A stretch of 64,000 nucleotides of DNA. Origin: an uncultured Desulfobacter sp. GTDB taxonomy: Bacteria; Desulfobacterota; Desulfobacteria; Desulfobacterales; Desulfobacteraceae. The stretch is taken from contig NZ_OY762614.1 of assembly GCF_963666145.1 (NCBI RefSeq), positions 1,354,501-1,418,500 of the forward strand, written 5' to 3'. Each line of letters begins with the position of its first letter. Position 1 is the first letter of the stretch. Positions 9,590 to 18,096 of the stretch are shown here, piece by piece. The notes beneath the pieces were generated by a model. That model worked only from the letters and a program-made list of their open reading frames with translations, was not told where the DNA came from and made no database searches. A program made the translations under genes and the position numbers.

Positions 9590-10426
9590 ATGGAAATCAT
9601 CTGTTTGCTTGAAAACAACACCACGGACCCAAACCTTGCACCTGACCACGGTTTAAGTTTTTTTATCCGCACACGCAACCAATCCATTCTTTTTGATATG
9701 GGCCAGGACCGCAAATTTGCAGACAATGCCCGGCACCTGGGCGTGGATTTAACAAAAACGGATCTATCCGTACTTTCCCACGGCCACTATGACCACGGCG
9801 GCGGTCTGCCGCACTTTCAAACGCTCAATTCAACCGCCCAAACCATCATGACCCGCAAGGCCTTTGAAGGCAGATGTTATGCCCAGTATCTCGACTATGC
9901 ACCCAAATACATCGGCCTTGATACCGATGCCATTGACCTAAGCCGTTGCCGGTTTATCGATTCGGACCTTACCTTGTCCAAGGATTTAACCATTATCACC
10001 GACTTTTCAAAAAAGGGGTTTATCCCAAAAAATAATGCAGGCCTTCTAAGAGAGAACAAAGACGGCACACTGATCGATGACGAATTTGTCCATGAACTGG
10101 CCTTGCTGATCGTAGAAGGCAACACCTCGGTTCTGTTCACCGGATGCGCCCACTCGGGTATGGGAAATATGATTGATACGGTTTTGTCCCGCACAGGCCG
10201 GGATCATATTGATCATGTGATCGGCGGATTTCACCTCTATAACCGCGTCACCAAGACCACCGAAGCCGGCAACCGCCTGGATATTCTGGTCCATGAACTG
10301 TCATCCCATGCCGGTACTGCCTATTATACCGGCCACTGCACGGGCCCCGATGCCCCGACCTACATGTCCGCAAAAATGCCCCGGCCGATCAACGTGTTTT
10401 CCACCGGTACCCGACTTGAATTCTGA
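9590..10426 (+). CDS. MBL-fold metallohydrolase, COG1237-like
   Basis: A 278-residue metallo-beta-lactamase-fold protein. The metal-binding motif is H64-G-H66-Y-D68-H69-GGG, with later ligands in FTGCAHSGM and IGGFHLYN and a terminal YYTGHCTG block. This pattern matches the COG1237 group that includes the dihydropterin-6-yl-methyl-ribofuranosyl-aminobenzene 5'-phosphate synthase type of archaea; the true substrate is unknown. It follows the methyltransferase closely. A second member of the same group is at 28102-28962, with the same HSGH-type and IGGFHL motifs but clearly diverged. Confidence 0.82.
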   Translation: MEIICLLENNTTDPNLAPDHGLSFFIRTRNQSILFDMGQDRKFADNARHLGVDLTKTDLSVLSHGHYDHGGGLPHFQTLNSTAQTIMTRKAFEGRCYAQYLDYAPKYIGLDTDAIDLSRCRFIDSDLTLSKDLTIITDFSKKGFIPKNNAGLLRENKDGTLIDDEFVHELALLIVEGNTSVLFTGCAHSGMGNMIDTVLSRTGRDHIDHVIGGFHLYNRVTKTTEAGNRLDILVHELSSHAGTAYYTGHCTGPDAPTYMSAKMPRPINVFSTGTRLEF

Positions 10427-10754
10427 TATTGAGATGTCCCCTTTTCAGTTGGCAGACTCATGGTAGACCCGCTGAATCCTTTTTCCCGGGTCTATCAAAA
10501 AAATCGTATCGCTTTCCCCCAAAAAAGACTTTAAAAAAATTTTTGAAAGATGTTCATAGTTCGTGTAAACTTTCATATATCGTAAATATTTATAATTTAT
10601 TTTTTTCTTAACTATTTGACGTTGCATCCCAAAGGCTCAGCCATTGCACCATGGCATATGTACCGATCCGTTCTGTTGGAAAAAAGTCCCTGCTCCAATG
10701 CATAGAAAAAAATAAATAGAGCATCCTTTTCATAAGAAAAATCTGGGAGGACGT
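10427..10754. other. Intergenic region before the signalling operon
   Basis: No gene is seen in these 328 nt. A stem of 8 bp (TAGACCCG at 10464-10471 with CGGGTCTA at 10487-10494) lies just after the MBL gene; it lacks a following U-run on the plus strand, so it is a weak terminator candidate. The region 10500-10620 is strongly AT-rich and probably holds the operon promoter. A GGGAGG ribosome-binding site lies at its right end. Confidence 0.5.
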
Positions 10755-11681
10755 ATGGACAACAAACCCATCATTCGCATCGGATATCTAAACATTGCCG
10801 ACCATCTCATTCTTGGCGTCACCGAAAGAAAGGTGTTAAAAAACGAAGAGGTGTTTAAATATCTTCATCTAAAAACAGTGCCGTTCATCGACTGGCAGAC
10901 CCTGAGCCTTGCGTTTTCCAGGGACGAAATCAATGCGGCATTTATGCTGGCACCCCTGGCCATGGACCATTTCAGAAAAGGAGAGGACCTAAGGCTGGTT
11001 CTTTTAGGCCATCGAAACGGCAGCGTATTAATCACGAACAAAAGCGCAAATATAAAAACCATCCAGGATTTAAAGGGAAAGGACATTTTAATTCCGTTTC
11101 ATTTGTCCACCCATAACATTCTTTTGCACAAACTGCTCAAGGACCATAACCTGGAAATCGGCATTGGAAAGGATGTTGAAGTACAGACCGTAGCACCCTC
11201 TAAAATGCCCACCCATGTTGAAATTGACACGGAAGGCACCATCGGAGGGTTCCTGGTGGCAGAACCCTTTGGTTCCAATGTCATTAAAGCCGGATTGGGT
11301 GACGAATTTGAACTATCCAAAAATATATGGCCCGGACACCCCTGCTGTGTCCTGGTGGTCAAAACCGACATTATCAGATATTTTCCCAATGCGGTCCAGG
11401 AACTGGTCAACAGCCTGGTCAAATCAGGCCGATTCATAAAAGAAAATACCGAAGAGGCAGCAAAGATAGGCGTCTTTTTCCTGAACCAGGATATCAATGT
11501 GGTAAGAAATATTTTAAATGTGCCCACAGACCGCATTACCACAGATCACCTGATGCCCCAGATCAAAGATTTTGAACAGATCCAGAATTACATTGTCAAT
11601 GTAACAGGCAATATATACGAAAAAATAGATTTAAATAAATTCATCTATACAGGATTTGCGTCCCAGGCCGGTGCAACTTAA
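10755..11681 (+). CDS. Cytoplasmic NrtA/SsuA-like solute-binding protein
   Basis: A 308-residue protein of the NMT1/SsuA/NrtA substrate-binding fold, from the phrases IRIGYLNIADHLILGVTE near the start, INAAFMLAPLAMDHFRKG, NKSANIKTIQDLKGKDILIPF and GTIGGFLVAEPFGSNVIKAG. There is no signal peptide or membrane segment: the fold begins at residue 5. It is therefore predicted to be cytoplasmic and sensory rather than part of an ABC importer, and no permease or ATPase genes are nearby. ATG at 10755 follows GGGAGG. It is the first gene of a nine-gene operon of kinases and regulators. The ligand is unknown. Confidence 0.72.
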   Translation: MDNKPIIRIGYLNIADHLILGVTERKVLKNEEVFKYLHLKTVPFIDWQTLSLAFSRDEINAAFMLAPLAMDHFRKGEDLRLVLLGHRNGSVLITNKSANIKTIQDLKGKDILIPFHLSTHNILLHKLLKDHNLEIGIGKDVEVQTVAPSKMPTHVEIDTEGTIGGFLVAEPFGSNVIKAGLGDEFELSKNIWPGHPCCVLVVKTDIIRYFPNAVQELVNSLVKSGRFIKENTEEAAKIGVFFLNQDINVVRNILNVPTDRITTDHLMPQIKDFEQIQNYIVNVTGNIYEKIDLNKFIYTGFASQAGAT

Positions 11682-11702
11682 TAGCCACCAAGGAGGTTAA
11701 CG

Positions 11703-12749
11703 ATGACTCAATGTATCCCTATCCGGCAAAATCGAATTCATCCCGGCAGCAGGGAATCGCTTGCTCTGTTGCTGGCCGGCATGATTCTCTTCTTCTTTTC
11801 GGCAAATCCCATGCTTTCCAGGGCAAATGATCCGATTACATTTGGGATTCTCATGGCCAACGACACCCGCCAGGACCCGGTGGACGGTTTTAAAAACGGT
11901 ATGGCATCTTTTGCAGAACATGGCCATGATATTGCTAAATTTAAATATACGATTTTAAATGCCGGCAATCAAAAGCAAAAGCTGACGGAACTTGCCCAAG
12001 AAATTGTTGCGGCAAAACCAGATATTGCCGTGGCCGCAGGCGGGATTGAGGCTGATGCCCTGATGACGGCCACCAGAGGCACGGACATCCCCATGGTCTT
12101 TCTTTCGGTCTCATCATCCATTGACAGGGGGCTGACCTCATCCATGACGGCACCGGACAAAAATTTCACCGGTATTGATACCAACGATACCAATATTACG
12201 GCCAAACGGATGTGGTTCATTAAACGAATCCTTCCTGATACCCGAAAAATTTTCTGCTTTCATATACCATCCAACGTACCTTCGGTTGAATCAGTCAAAA
12301 TTGCCCGCAAAAAAGCCGAAGAACTTGGCCTGGAACTTATCGTAAAAGAGGTGATAACCATTGACGATATTCGCAGCGCTGCGCCTATGATATCCCGGGA
12401 GAACATGGATGTAATTCTTTTGAATCCGGTTGCCGTAATTCACGGGGCCATGAAAGAAATCATCCTGCCAAGGGCCATGGCCCAAAAAATTCCTATATTT
12501 GGATACGGCATGGGCAGCGTAAAAAAGGGGGCCTTTGCCTCATATGCCGGTTCCAGGTATGCCAACGGCAAACAGGCCGCCCGTCTGGCACATAAAATTA
12601 TCCACGGAACGCGCCCGGAAAACATCCCCATTGAAACACCTGAACAATATGAATTTGTCATCAATAGATGGATGGTAAAAAAATTGGGACTCACGCTCCC
12701 TTCAAATGCTTATAAAATGGCGGATAAAATCGTCGAAATCGCATTTTAA
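11703..12749 (+). CDS. Periplasmic ABC-type binding protein, TrpX-like (ABC_sub_bind)
   Basis: A 348-residue binding protein with an N-terminal signal/anchor (hydrophobic segment about 18-37, LALLLAGMILFFFSA) and two alpha/beta lobes typical of the ABC_sub_bind family: ITFGILMANDTRQDPVDGFKN, AAKPDIAVAAGGIEADA, PMVFLSVSSSIDRGL, and KIPIFGYGMGSVKKGAFASY. The family is usually linked to aromatic or tryptophan-like ligands, but the ligand here is not known. No transporter genes accompany it; the membrane kinase starts 14 nt downstream, which suggests it presents a ligand to that kinase. ATG at 11703 has AAGGAGG. Confidence 0.78.
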   Translation: MTQCIPIRQNRIHPGSRESLALLLAGMILFFFSANPMLSRANDPITFGILMANDTRQDPVDGFKNGMASFAEHGHDIAKFKYTILNAGNQKQKLTELAQEIVAAKPDIAVAAGGIEADALMTATRGTDIPMVFLSVSSSIDRGLTSSMTAPDKNFTGIDTNDTNITAKRMWFIKRILPDTRKIFCFHIPSNVPSVESVKIARKKAEELGLELIVKEVITIDDIRSAAPMISRENMDVILLNPVAVIHGAMKEIILPRAMAQKIPIFGYGMGSVKKGAFASYAGSRYANGKQAARLAHKIIHGTRPENIPIETPEQYEFVINRWMVKKLGLTLPSNAYKMADKIVEIAF

Positions 12750-12763
12750 CAAAAGGGGTCGCC

Positions 12764-15700
12764 ATGAATTGGTGGAATAAAATCAGCATCAAAATAACCC
12801 TGACCATCTTTCTTATGGCCGTGGTGCCCTTAGGTGGGTTCGGCATTATGTCCATTGCCGAAATCCGGTCTGCATTGCTGACGTCTGTATCCAAGACCAA
12901 TTTTGCGGCCGCAAGAAAGGCCGGAGATACCATTGAAGCCGCTGTTCATAATACCATTCTGGATATCCGCCTTATCATGGATAACAACAGGTTTGAAGAC
13001 CAGGACATGTACGACCGGGAATGGTCTCTCCAGCTGATGCTCAAATCCTTTCCCCAGGTATCTTCAATGACGGTAACAAATACGGCCGGAACGCCGCTGC
13101 TAAAAGTAACAAAAGAGGATACGTACATCCCCGAAGATTTAGACAACCGGCAGGAGATTAAAGCGGCATTCGACACCTTGAATTCAAAACAAATGATCCG
13201 GGGCATTTCAAGGACCATCCACGGTTTTTTGATCCTTCCGGTTGATCTGTTTTTCGTGAACCCCATGGTTCGGGAAAACAGTTATACGTTGACACTGGAA
13301 ATCAATATGAACCGGCTGCTGGAAAACGTATCGGATAACCATACGCTCAATGCCGGCTATCTGTATGTCCTGGATGAAAATGGAGAAATCGTCCTGTATC
13401 CGGACAAAAGTGCAGCTCTTGCCCGGGAAAAAGCAACCTACAACCCCTTTGTCTCCTTGTTTGAACAAGGTAAAAAGGTGCCTATCACCCTTGCCCGCCA
13501 CAAGAACCGGGACAACACCCCGGTGGTTTCCAACGCCTTTGTCACGGCTCACCCGCGTCTTTTGGTGGTGGTGGAACAGGCAGCGTCAGAGGCCATGGCC
13601 TCTGCAAACTTGATTTTGAAACGGCAGATGATGTTGATGGTGGCGGTTGTGCTGGTCTCCGCCCTGCTCTCCCTCTATTTTGTTATAAAACTGAGCCGGC
13701 CGATCAATCAATTGGAGAACGGTGTATCCCTGATCTCAGCAGGGGATCTGGATGTCTCCATCCCCGTTGTCTCGTCCGATGAAATCGGCAAAGTAACAAA
13801 GGCGTTTAATGAAATGGCGGCCAATCTCAGGCAGGCAAAGAAAAAAGACTCGGAACTGTTATGGATTGAACAGGGAATTTCCAGGCTTGAAACCATTTTA
13901 AGGGAAGAACGGACCCTTGACCGGTCCTACGATGAATTGATCAATTTTTTGTGCGGGCATGTCCAGTCCCACATCGGCCTGTTGTACATTCTGACCCATG
14001 AAAATATGTTTAAACCGGCAGTGGGGTTTGCCGTTTCGCCCCAGGACGGAACAATCGCCCAATTTGGATACGGTGAGGGGCTGGCCGGACAGTGCGCATC
14101 GGAAAAACAAATACGGTATTTTGAAGACCTGCCTGAAAACTTTTTTACGGTCTGGTCAGGCTTAGGCGAAATGCCGCCCAGGCAACTTGCCATTATTCCT
14201 TTATTATTTAATGATCAGGTGGAAGGTATCCTGGAGCTTGGGACCTTGAACCGCTTCAGAGAGATGGACGAACAATTTTTAAAGGAAGCCGCCGGCCGGA
14301 TCGGGGTGGCGCTGAACGCGGCCCGCTCCAGACAGGAACAAAACAGGCTGCTGGAGCAGACCAAAACCCAGAAACAAACCCTTGAAAACCAGCAGGAGGA
14401 ACTCCAGGCGGCCAACGAAGAGCTCGAAGAGCAGACCCAGCGGCTGACGGCCTCCGAAGAGCAGCTCAAACATCAGCAGGAAGAACTCCAGTCATCCAAC
14501 GAGGAGTTGGAAGAAAAGACACAGTTTCTTGAACGCAACCGACTTCAGATAGAAGAAAAGAACCGTGCCCTGGAACAAATGAAAGCGGAACTGACAAAAA
14601 AAGCCGAGAATCTGGCACTGGCCGGCAAATATAAATCGGAATTTTTGGCCAATATGTCCCATGAACTGCGGACACCGCTGAACAGCCTGCTGCTGCTGGC
14701 CAAAATTTTGTCGGAAAACAAAGAGAACAACCTTACCCAGGACCAGGTGGAATCGGCCAAGGTGATTTTTTCCTCGGGCTCCGACCTGCTCAACATGATC
14801 AACGAGATCCTGGATCTGTCTAAAATTGAAGCCGGCAAGATGACGCTGAATCTGTATGAAATCCAGATATCCGAACTTGCCCGGAATATCGGGGCGACCT
14901 TCAACCATCTGGCCCGGGAAAAAAATCTGGAACTGGATGTTCGCGTTGCCCCGGACTGCCTGCCTTCCATTTTCAGTGATTTTGAACGGGTCAAGCAGGT
15001 GTTGAAAAATCTGATCGGCAATGCCGTTAAGTTCACCGCCCAGGGCGGTATTTACGTCAACTTTTACCGCCCGGGAACGGATGTTAACTACCAACGTCAA
15101 AGCCTTACCAAAGCAGAGATTCTGGCCGTGTCGGTCCGGGATACGGGGATCGGCATTGCCAAGGAGAAGCAGACGCTGATATTTGAAGCATTTCAGCAGT
15201 CCGAAGGCGGCATATCCCGAAAATACGGCGGTACGGGGCTGGGGCTGTCCATATGCCGGGAACTGGCCAAACTTCTGGGCGGTGAAATTCATCTGCACAG
15301 CACCAAAGGGCAAGGATCGACCTTTACCCTGTATCTGCCTGCCGGACTTGAGGCTAAAAAAGAGGCCATTGAAACTGAGACCGTGCCGGTTCATCACGCT
15401 TTCGCCCCTCCGGTTCCCGCCGACACCCAGGAGACATCACCCAATATCCCGGAAGAATCCCAGGTTCACCTGCTCGACGACCGGGAGAAGATCACACCCG
15501 AGAGCAAAAGCGTTCTCATCATAGAAGATGACACCCATTTTGGTAAAACACTGATGAACTTTTGTGCCAAACGCGGATTTTTATGTCTCTACTCGGCAAC
15601 GGGAGAGAACGGATTGGCCCTGGCCTGCCAATACATTCCCAAAGCAATTATTCTGGACATCAAGCTGCCGGGCATGGATGGCTGGGCCGTCTTTCACAAC

Positions 15701-16675
15701 CTAAAGGAGAACGCCGCCACCCGGCATATCCCGGTCCATTTCATGTCCGCTGAAAACCCCGTCTTCAACGTACGTAATAAGGGAGCCATCGGGTACCTGA
15801 CCAAACCGGTATCCCCCGAAAATCTGGAAACGGCCCTGGACAAAATTGAGGCGGTGGTCACCCAAAAGGTAAAATCCCTGCTGATTGTGGAGGATGACGC
15901 CAACCAGCAACAAAGCATCAGGCATCTTCTGGCCGGGCGGGACATTGCCATTGATAATGCCGCATCCGGGAAGAATGCCCTGGAAGCCGTCAAATCAAAA
16001 CCCTATGACTGCATCATTTTGGATCTGGGCCTGCCCGATATGACCGGGTTTGAACTGCTTGAAGCCTTAACAAACGCTCCGGACATCTCCTTGCCCCCCA
16101 TCATCGTATATACCGGCCGGGATCTCTCTTTTGAAGAGGAGGGGATACTCAGGCGGTACTCGGAATCCATCATCATTAAAGGGGTAAAATCCGAGGAACG
16201 GCTTCTGGATGAAACCTCGCTGTTTCTGCACCGCATGATCAAGGATCTGCCGGCGGACAAAAAACAGATGATTACGGATATACATGACAGCGACCGGATG
16301 TTTGACGGCAAAACCGTACTCCTGGTGGACGACGACATGCGCAATGTGTTTGCACTGGCCAAGGTGCTTGCCCAACGCAAGATGAACGTCCTGAAGGCCG
16401 AGAACGGGAAAAAGGCCATTGAAATAATAAAAAATAATTCGACGATTGACCTGGTGCTCATGGACATCATGATGCCGGTCATGGATGGGTATGAAGCCAT
16501 GAAGGAAATTCGAAAAGACGCAAAATTCTCCAGGCTGCCCATCATTGCCCTGACGGCCAAGGCCATGAAACAAGACAAAACCGACTGTATTGAGGCGGGT
16601 GCCAACGATTACCTGACCAAACCTGTGGACATTGAACGGCTTTTGTCCATGATGCGGGTCTGGCTATATGAGTAG
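12764..16675 (+). CDS. Hybrid sensor histidine kinase Cache-HAMP-GAF-HisKA-HATPase-REC x3
   Basis: A 1303-residue membrane kinase. Order: TM helix about 8-27; periplasmic Cache-type sensor about 30-280; second TM about 288-309; HAMP about 309-362; GAF about 380-525; a long coiled coil about 525-625 containing repeats of the type QQEELQAANEELEEQTQ; HisKA with NMSHELRTPLNSLL (His near residue 632); HATPase_c ending GGTGLGLSICRELAKLLGG; then three receivers near 915-1030, 1040-1155 and 1184-1300. All three keep a phospho-acceptor Asp (LDIKLPGMDG, LDLGLPDMTG, MDIMMPVMDG). ATG at 12764 follows AAAGGGG. It lies between the two binding proteins and cheR-cheB and is probably the input kinase of the locus. 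CheB/CheR-type proteins next to such GAF-coiled-coil kinases are a recurring bacterial arrangement. Confidence 0.92.
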   Translation: MNWWNKISIKITLTIFLMAVVPLGGFGIMSIAEIRSALLTSVSKTNFAAARKAGDTIEAAVHNTILDIRLIMDNNRFEDQDMYDREWSLQLMLKSFPQVSSMTVTNTAGTPLLKVTKEDTYIPEDLDNRQEIKAAFDTLNSKQMIRGISRTIHGFLILPVDLFFVNPMVRENSYTLTLEINMNRLLENVSDNHTLNAGYLYVLDENGEIVLYPDKSAALAREKATYNPFVSLFEQGKKVPITLARHKNRDNTPVVSNAFVTAHPRLLVVVEQAASEAMASANLILKRQMMLMVAVVLVSALLSLYFVIKLSRPINQLENGVSLISAGDLDVSIPVVSSDEIGKVTKAFNEMAANLRQAKKKDSELLWIEQGISRLETILREERTLDRSYDELINFLCGHVQSHIGLLYILTHENMFKPAVGFAVSPQDGTIAQFGYGEGLAGQCASEKQIRYFEDLPENFFTVWSGLGEMPPRQLAIIPLLFNDQVEGILELGTLNRFREMDEQFLKEAAGRIGVALNAARSRQEQNRLLEQTKTQKQTLENQQEELQAANEELEEQTQRLTASEEQLKHQQEELQSSNEELEEKTQFLERNRLQIEEKNRALEQMKAELTKKAENLALAGKYKSEFLANMSHELRTPLNSLLLLAKILSENKENNLTQDQVESAKVIFSSGSDLLNMINEILDLSKIEAGKMTLNLYEIQISELARNIGATFNHLAREKNLELDVRVAPDCLPSIFSDFERVKQVLKNLIGNAVKFTAQGGIYVNFYRPGTDVNYQRQSLTKAEILAVSVRDTGIGIAKEKQTLIFEAFQQSEGGISRKYGGTGLGLSICRELAKLLGGEIHLHSTKGQGSTFTLYLPAGLEAKKEAIETETVPVHHAFAPPVPADTQETSPNIPEESQVHLLDDREKITPESKSVLIIEDDTHFGKTLMNFCAKRGFLCLYSATGENGLALACQYIPKAIILDIKLPGMDGWAVFHNLKENAATRHIPVHFMSAENPVFNVRNKGAIGYLTKPVSPENLETALDKIEAVVTQKVKSLLIVEDDANQQQSIRHLLAGRDIAIDNAASGKNALEAVKSKPYDCIILDLGLPDMTGFELLEALTNAPDISLPPIIVYTGRDLSFEEEGILRRYSESIIIKGVKSEERLLDETSLFLHRMIKDLPADKKQMITDIHDSDRMFDGKTVLLVDDDMRNVFALAKVLAQRKMNVLKAENGKKAIEIIKNNSTIDLVLMDIMMPVMDGYEAMKEIRKDAKFSRLPIIALTAKAMKQDKTDCIEAGANDYLTKPVDIERLLSMMRVWLYE

Positions 16676-16711
16676 AGTGTGTTCAAACATTAAATAAGAG
16701 ATCTTGTACCC

Positions 16712-17551
16712 ATGGAAGCCACCGAACTTGAAAAACTGGAAGTCACCCTGCTGCTTGAGGCTGTTTTCCAGCGGTATGGACACGACTTCCGCGGGTATGC
16801 CAGGGCATCCGTCCACCGGCGAATTCACAACGTTAAAATCCAGGCCGGTTTGGAATGTATTTCTCAATTAATTCCCAGGGTGTTGCATGATCCGTCATTT
16901 TTTGAACGGCTTTTAGATGAGATGTCCATTACAGTCACAACAATGTTTCGAAATCCGGGTCTGTTTCTTGTGTTAAGACAAAAGGTGCTGCCCTACCTGA
17001 AAAGCTATCCGTCCCTGAAAATCTGGCATGCCGGCTGTGCCACCGGGCAGGAGGCCTATTCCCTGTCCATTCTGCTTAAAGAGGAGGAGCTTGCCAAACG
17101 CACCGTTATTTATGCCACAGATTTCAACGACAACGCCCTGGATACGGCTAAAAAAGGGATTTACGATATCAAGGATGTCAAAAATTTCACAGAAAATTAC
17201 CAGGCAGCCGGCGGCAAACGCTCTTTTTCAGAATACTATCATGCCGAATACGGAGCTATGAAAATTCGGCAGAACTTAAAAGCGCCGATCACCTTTGCCA
17301 ACCATAACCTGGCTATTGACGGTGTATTCAGCGAGACGCAGTTAATTATGTGCCGCAATGTTTTGATTTACTTTGATAAAAAACTCCAGGACCGTGTTTT
17401 AAAACTGTTCTGGGAAAGCCTGGCGGAAAACGGCTTTTTATGTCTGGGCAGACGGGAATCCCTCTCGTACTCAACCATCAAGGATAAATTTGTGGTTGTG
17501 GACGAAAAACACAAAGTCTTTCAAAAAAAAACCGGGAGACAAGATGTTTAA
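16712..17551 (+). CDS. cheR: CheR-type protein-glutamate methyltransferase
   Basis: A 279-residue CheR: a small N-terminal helical domain (about 1-75, ending with EMSITVTTMFRNP) and a SAM-binding domain with GCATGQEAYSLSILL at about 108-122, YATDFNDNALDTAKKG, and IMCRNVLIYF. It would methylate glutamates, classically on chemoreceptors; no MCP or CheA is encoded in this operon, so the kinase coiled coil or another receptor may be the target. It overlaps cheB by 8 nt. The ribosome-binding site is weak (AAGAGATC). Confidence 0.92.
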   Translation: MEATELEKLEVTLLLEAVFQRYGHDFRGYARASVHRRIHNVKIQAGLECISQLIPRVLHDPSFFERLLDEMSITVTTMFRNPGLFLVLRQKVLPYLKSYPSLKIWHAGCATGQEAYSLSILLKEEELAKRTVIYATDFNDNALDTAKKGIYDIKDVKNFTENYQAAGGKRSFSEYYHAEYGAMKIRQNLKAPITFANHNLAIDGVFSETQLIMCRNVLIYFDKKLQDRVLKLFWESLAENGFLCLGRRESLSYSTIKDKFVVVDEKHKVFQKKTGRQDV

Positions 17552-18092
17552 AGCGGTTGTCATTGGCGGATCTGCCGGATCCATAGAGGTATTGAACGAT
17601 TTGCTGTACCATCTGCCGCCGGACTATCCCCTGCCGGTCATCGTCGTCATCCACCTGCATCCTTCGGATCGTGGGGATCTGGCCAGACAGATGAACAACC
17701 GGACGCAGATCCGGGTGCAAGAGGCCCGGGAAAAGCACTCCATTGAACCGGGAATTGTGTATACGGCACCTGCAGATTACCATCTTCTGGTGGAGCACGA
17801 TAAAACATTTTCCCTAACCGTGGATGATCGGGTAAACTATGCTCGTCCCTCCATTGACGTTCTATTTGAGTCCGCAGCCTTTGTGTATGGGGCGAAGTTG
17901 ACCGGAATTTTACTGAGCGGAGCCAATAAAGACGGCGCCCTGGGCCTTGTCGCCATAAAGCGGGCCGGCGGTCTCACCGTTGTCCAGGCACCGGACACGG
18001 CCCAGTGTCCGACAATGCCCCAGGCGGCCATGGATACCGGGTGTGTGGATCAGTTACTGCAACCAACAACCCTGTTTGACATTTTGAGGTGA
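17544..18092 (+). CDS. cheB: CheB methylesterase domain without receiver
   Basis: A 182-residue stand-alone CheB catalytic domain. The Ser-His-Asp triad regions are visible: GGSAGS near the N-terminus, VIHLHPSD, and LSGANKDGALG. The regulatory receiver found in classical CheB is absent, so activity would not be gated by direct phosphorylation. ATG at 17544 overlaps the cheR stop and is preceded by GGGAGA; an upstream in-frame ATG at 17490 lies well inside cheR and is not needed. The hybrid kinase gene follows after 4 nt. Confidence 0.9.
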   Translation: MFKAVVIGGSAGSIEVLNDLLYHLPPDYPLPVIVVIHLHPSDRGDLARQMNNRTQIRVQEAREKHSIEPGIVYTAPADYHLLVEHDKTFSLTVDDRVNYARPSIDVLFESAAFVYGAKLTGILLSGANKDGALGLVAIKRAGGLTVVQAPDTAQCPTMPQAAMDTGCVDQLLQPTTLFDILR

Positions 18093-18096
18093 TGGT

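Noticed and set aside
10600..10740. Possible c-di-GMP (GEMM) riboswitch before the signalling operon
   Set aside because: Fragments such as CAAAGGCTCAGCC and GTACCGA are suggestive, but the conserved 5' GCAAACC block and GACGCAAAGC core are not present.
14492..15397. 301-residue open frame on the minus strand
   Set aside because: Antisense to the kinase core of the 1303-residue hybrid kinase; Phe/Gln-rich composition typical of a shadow frame.
17490..17543. Longer CheB start at ATG 17490
   Set aside because: It lies inside cheR; the ATG at 17544 has a good ribosome-binding site and gives the normal CheB N-terminus.
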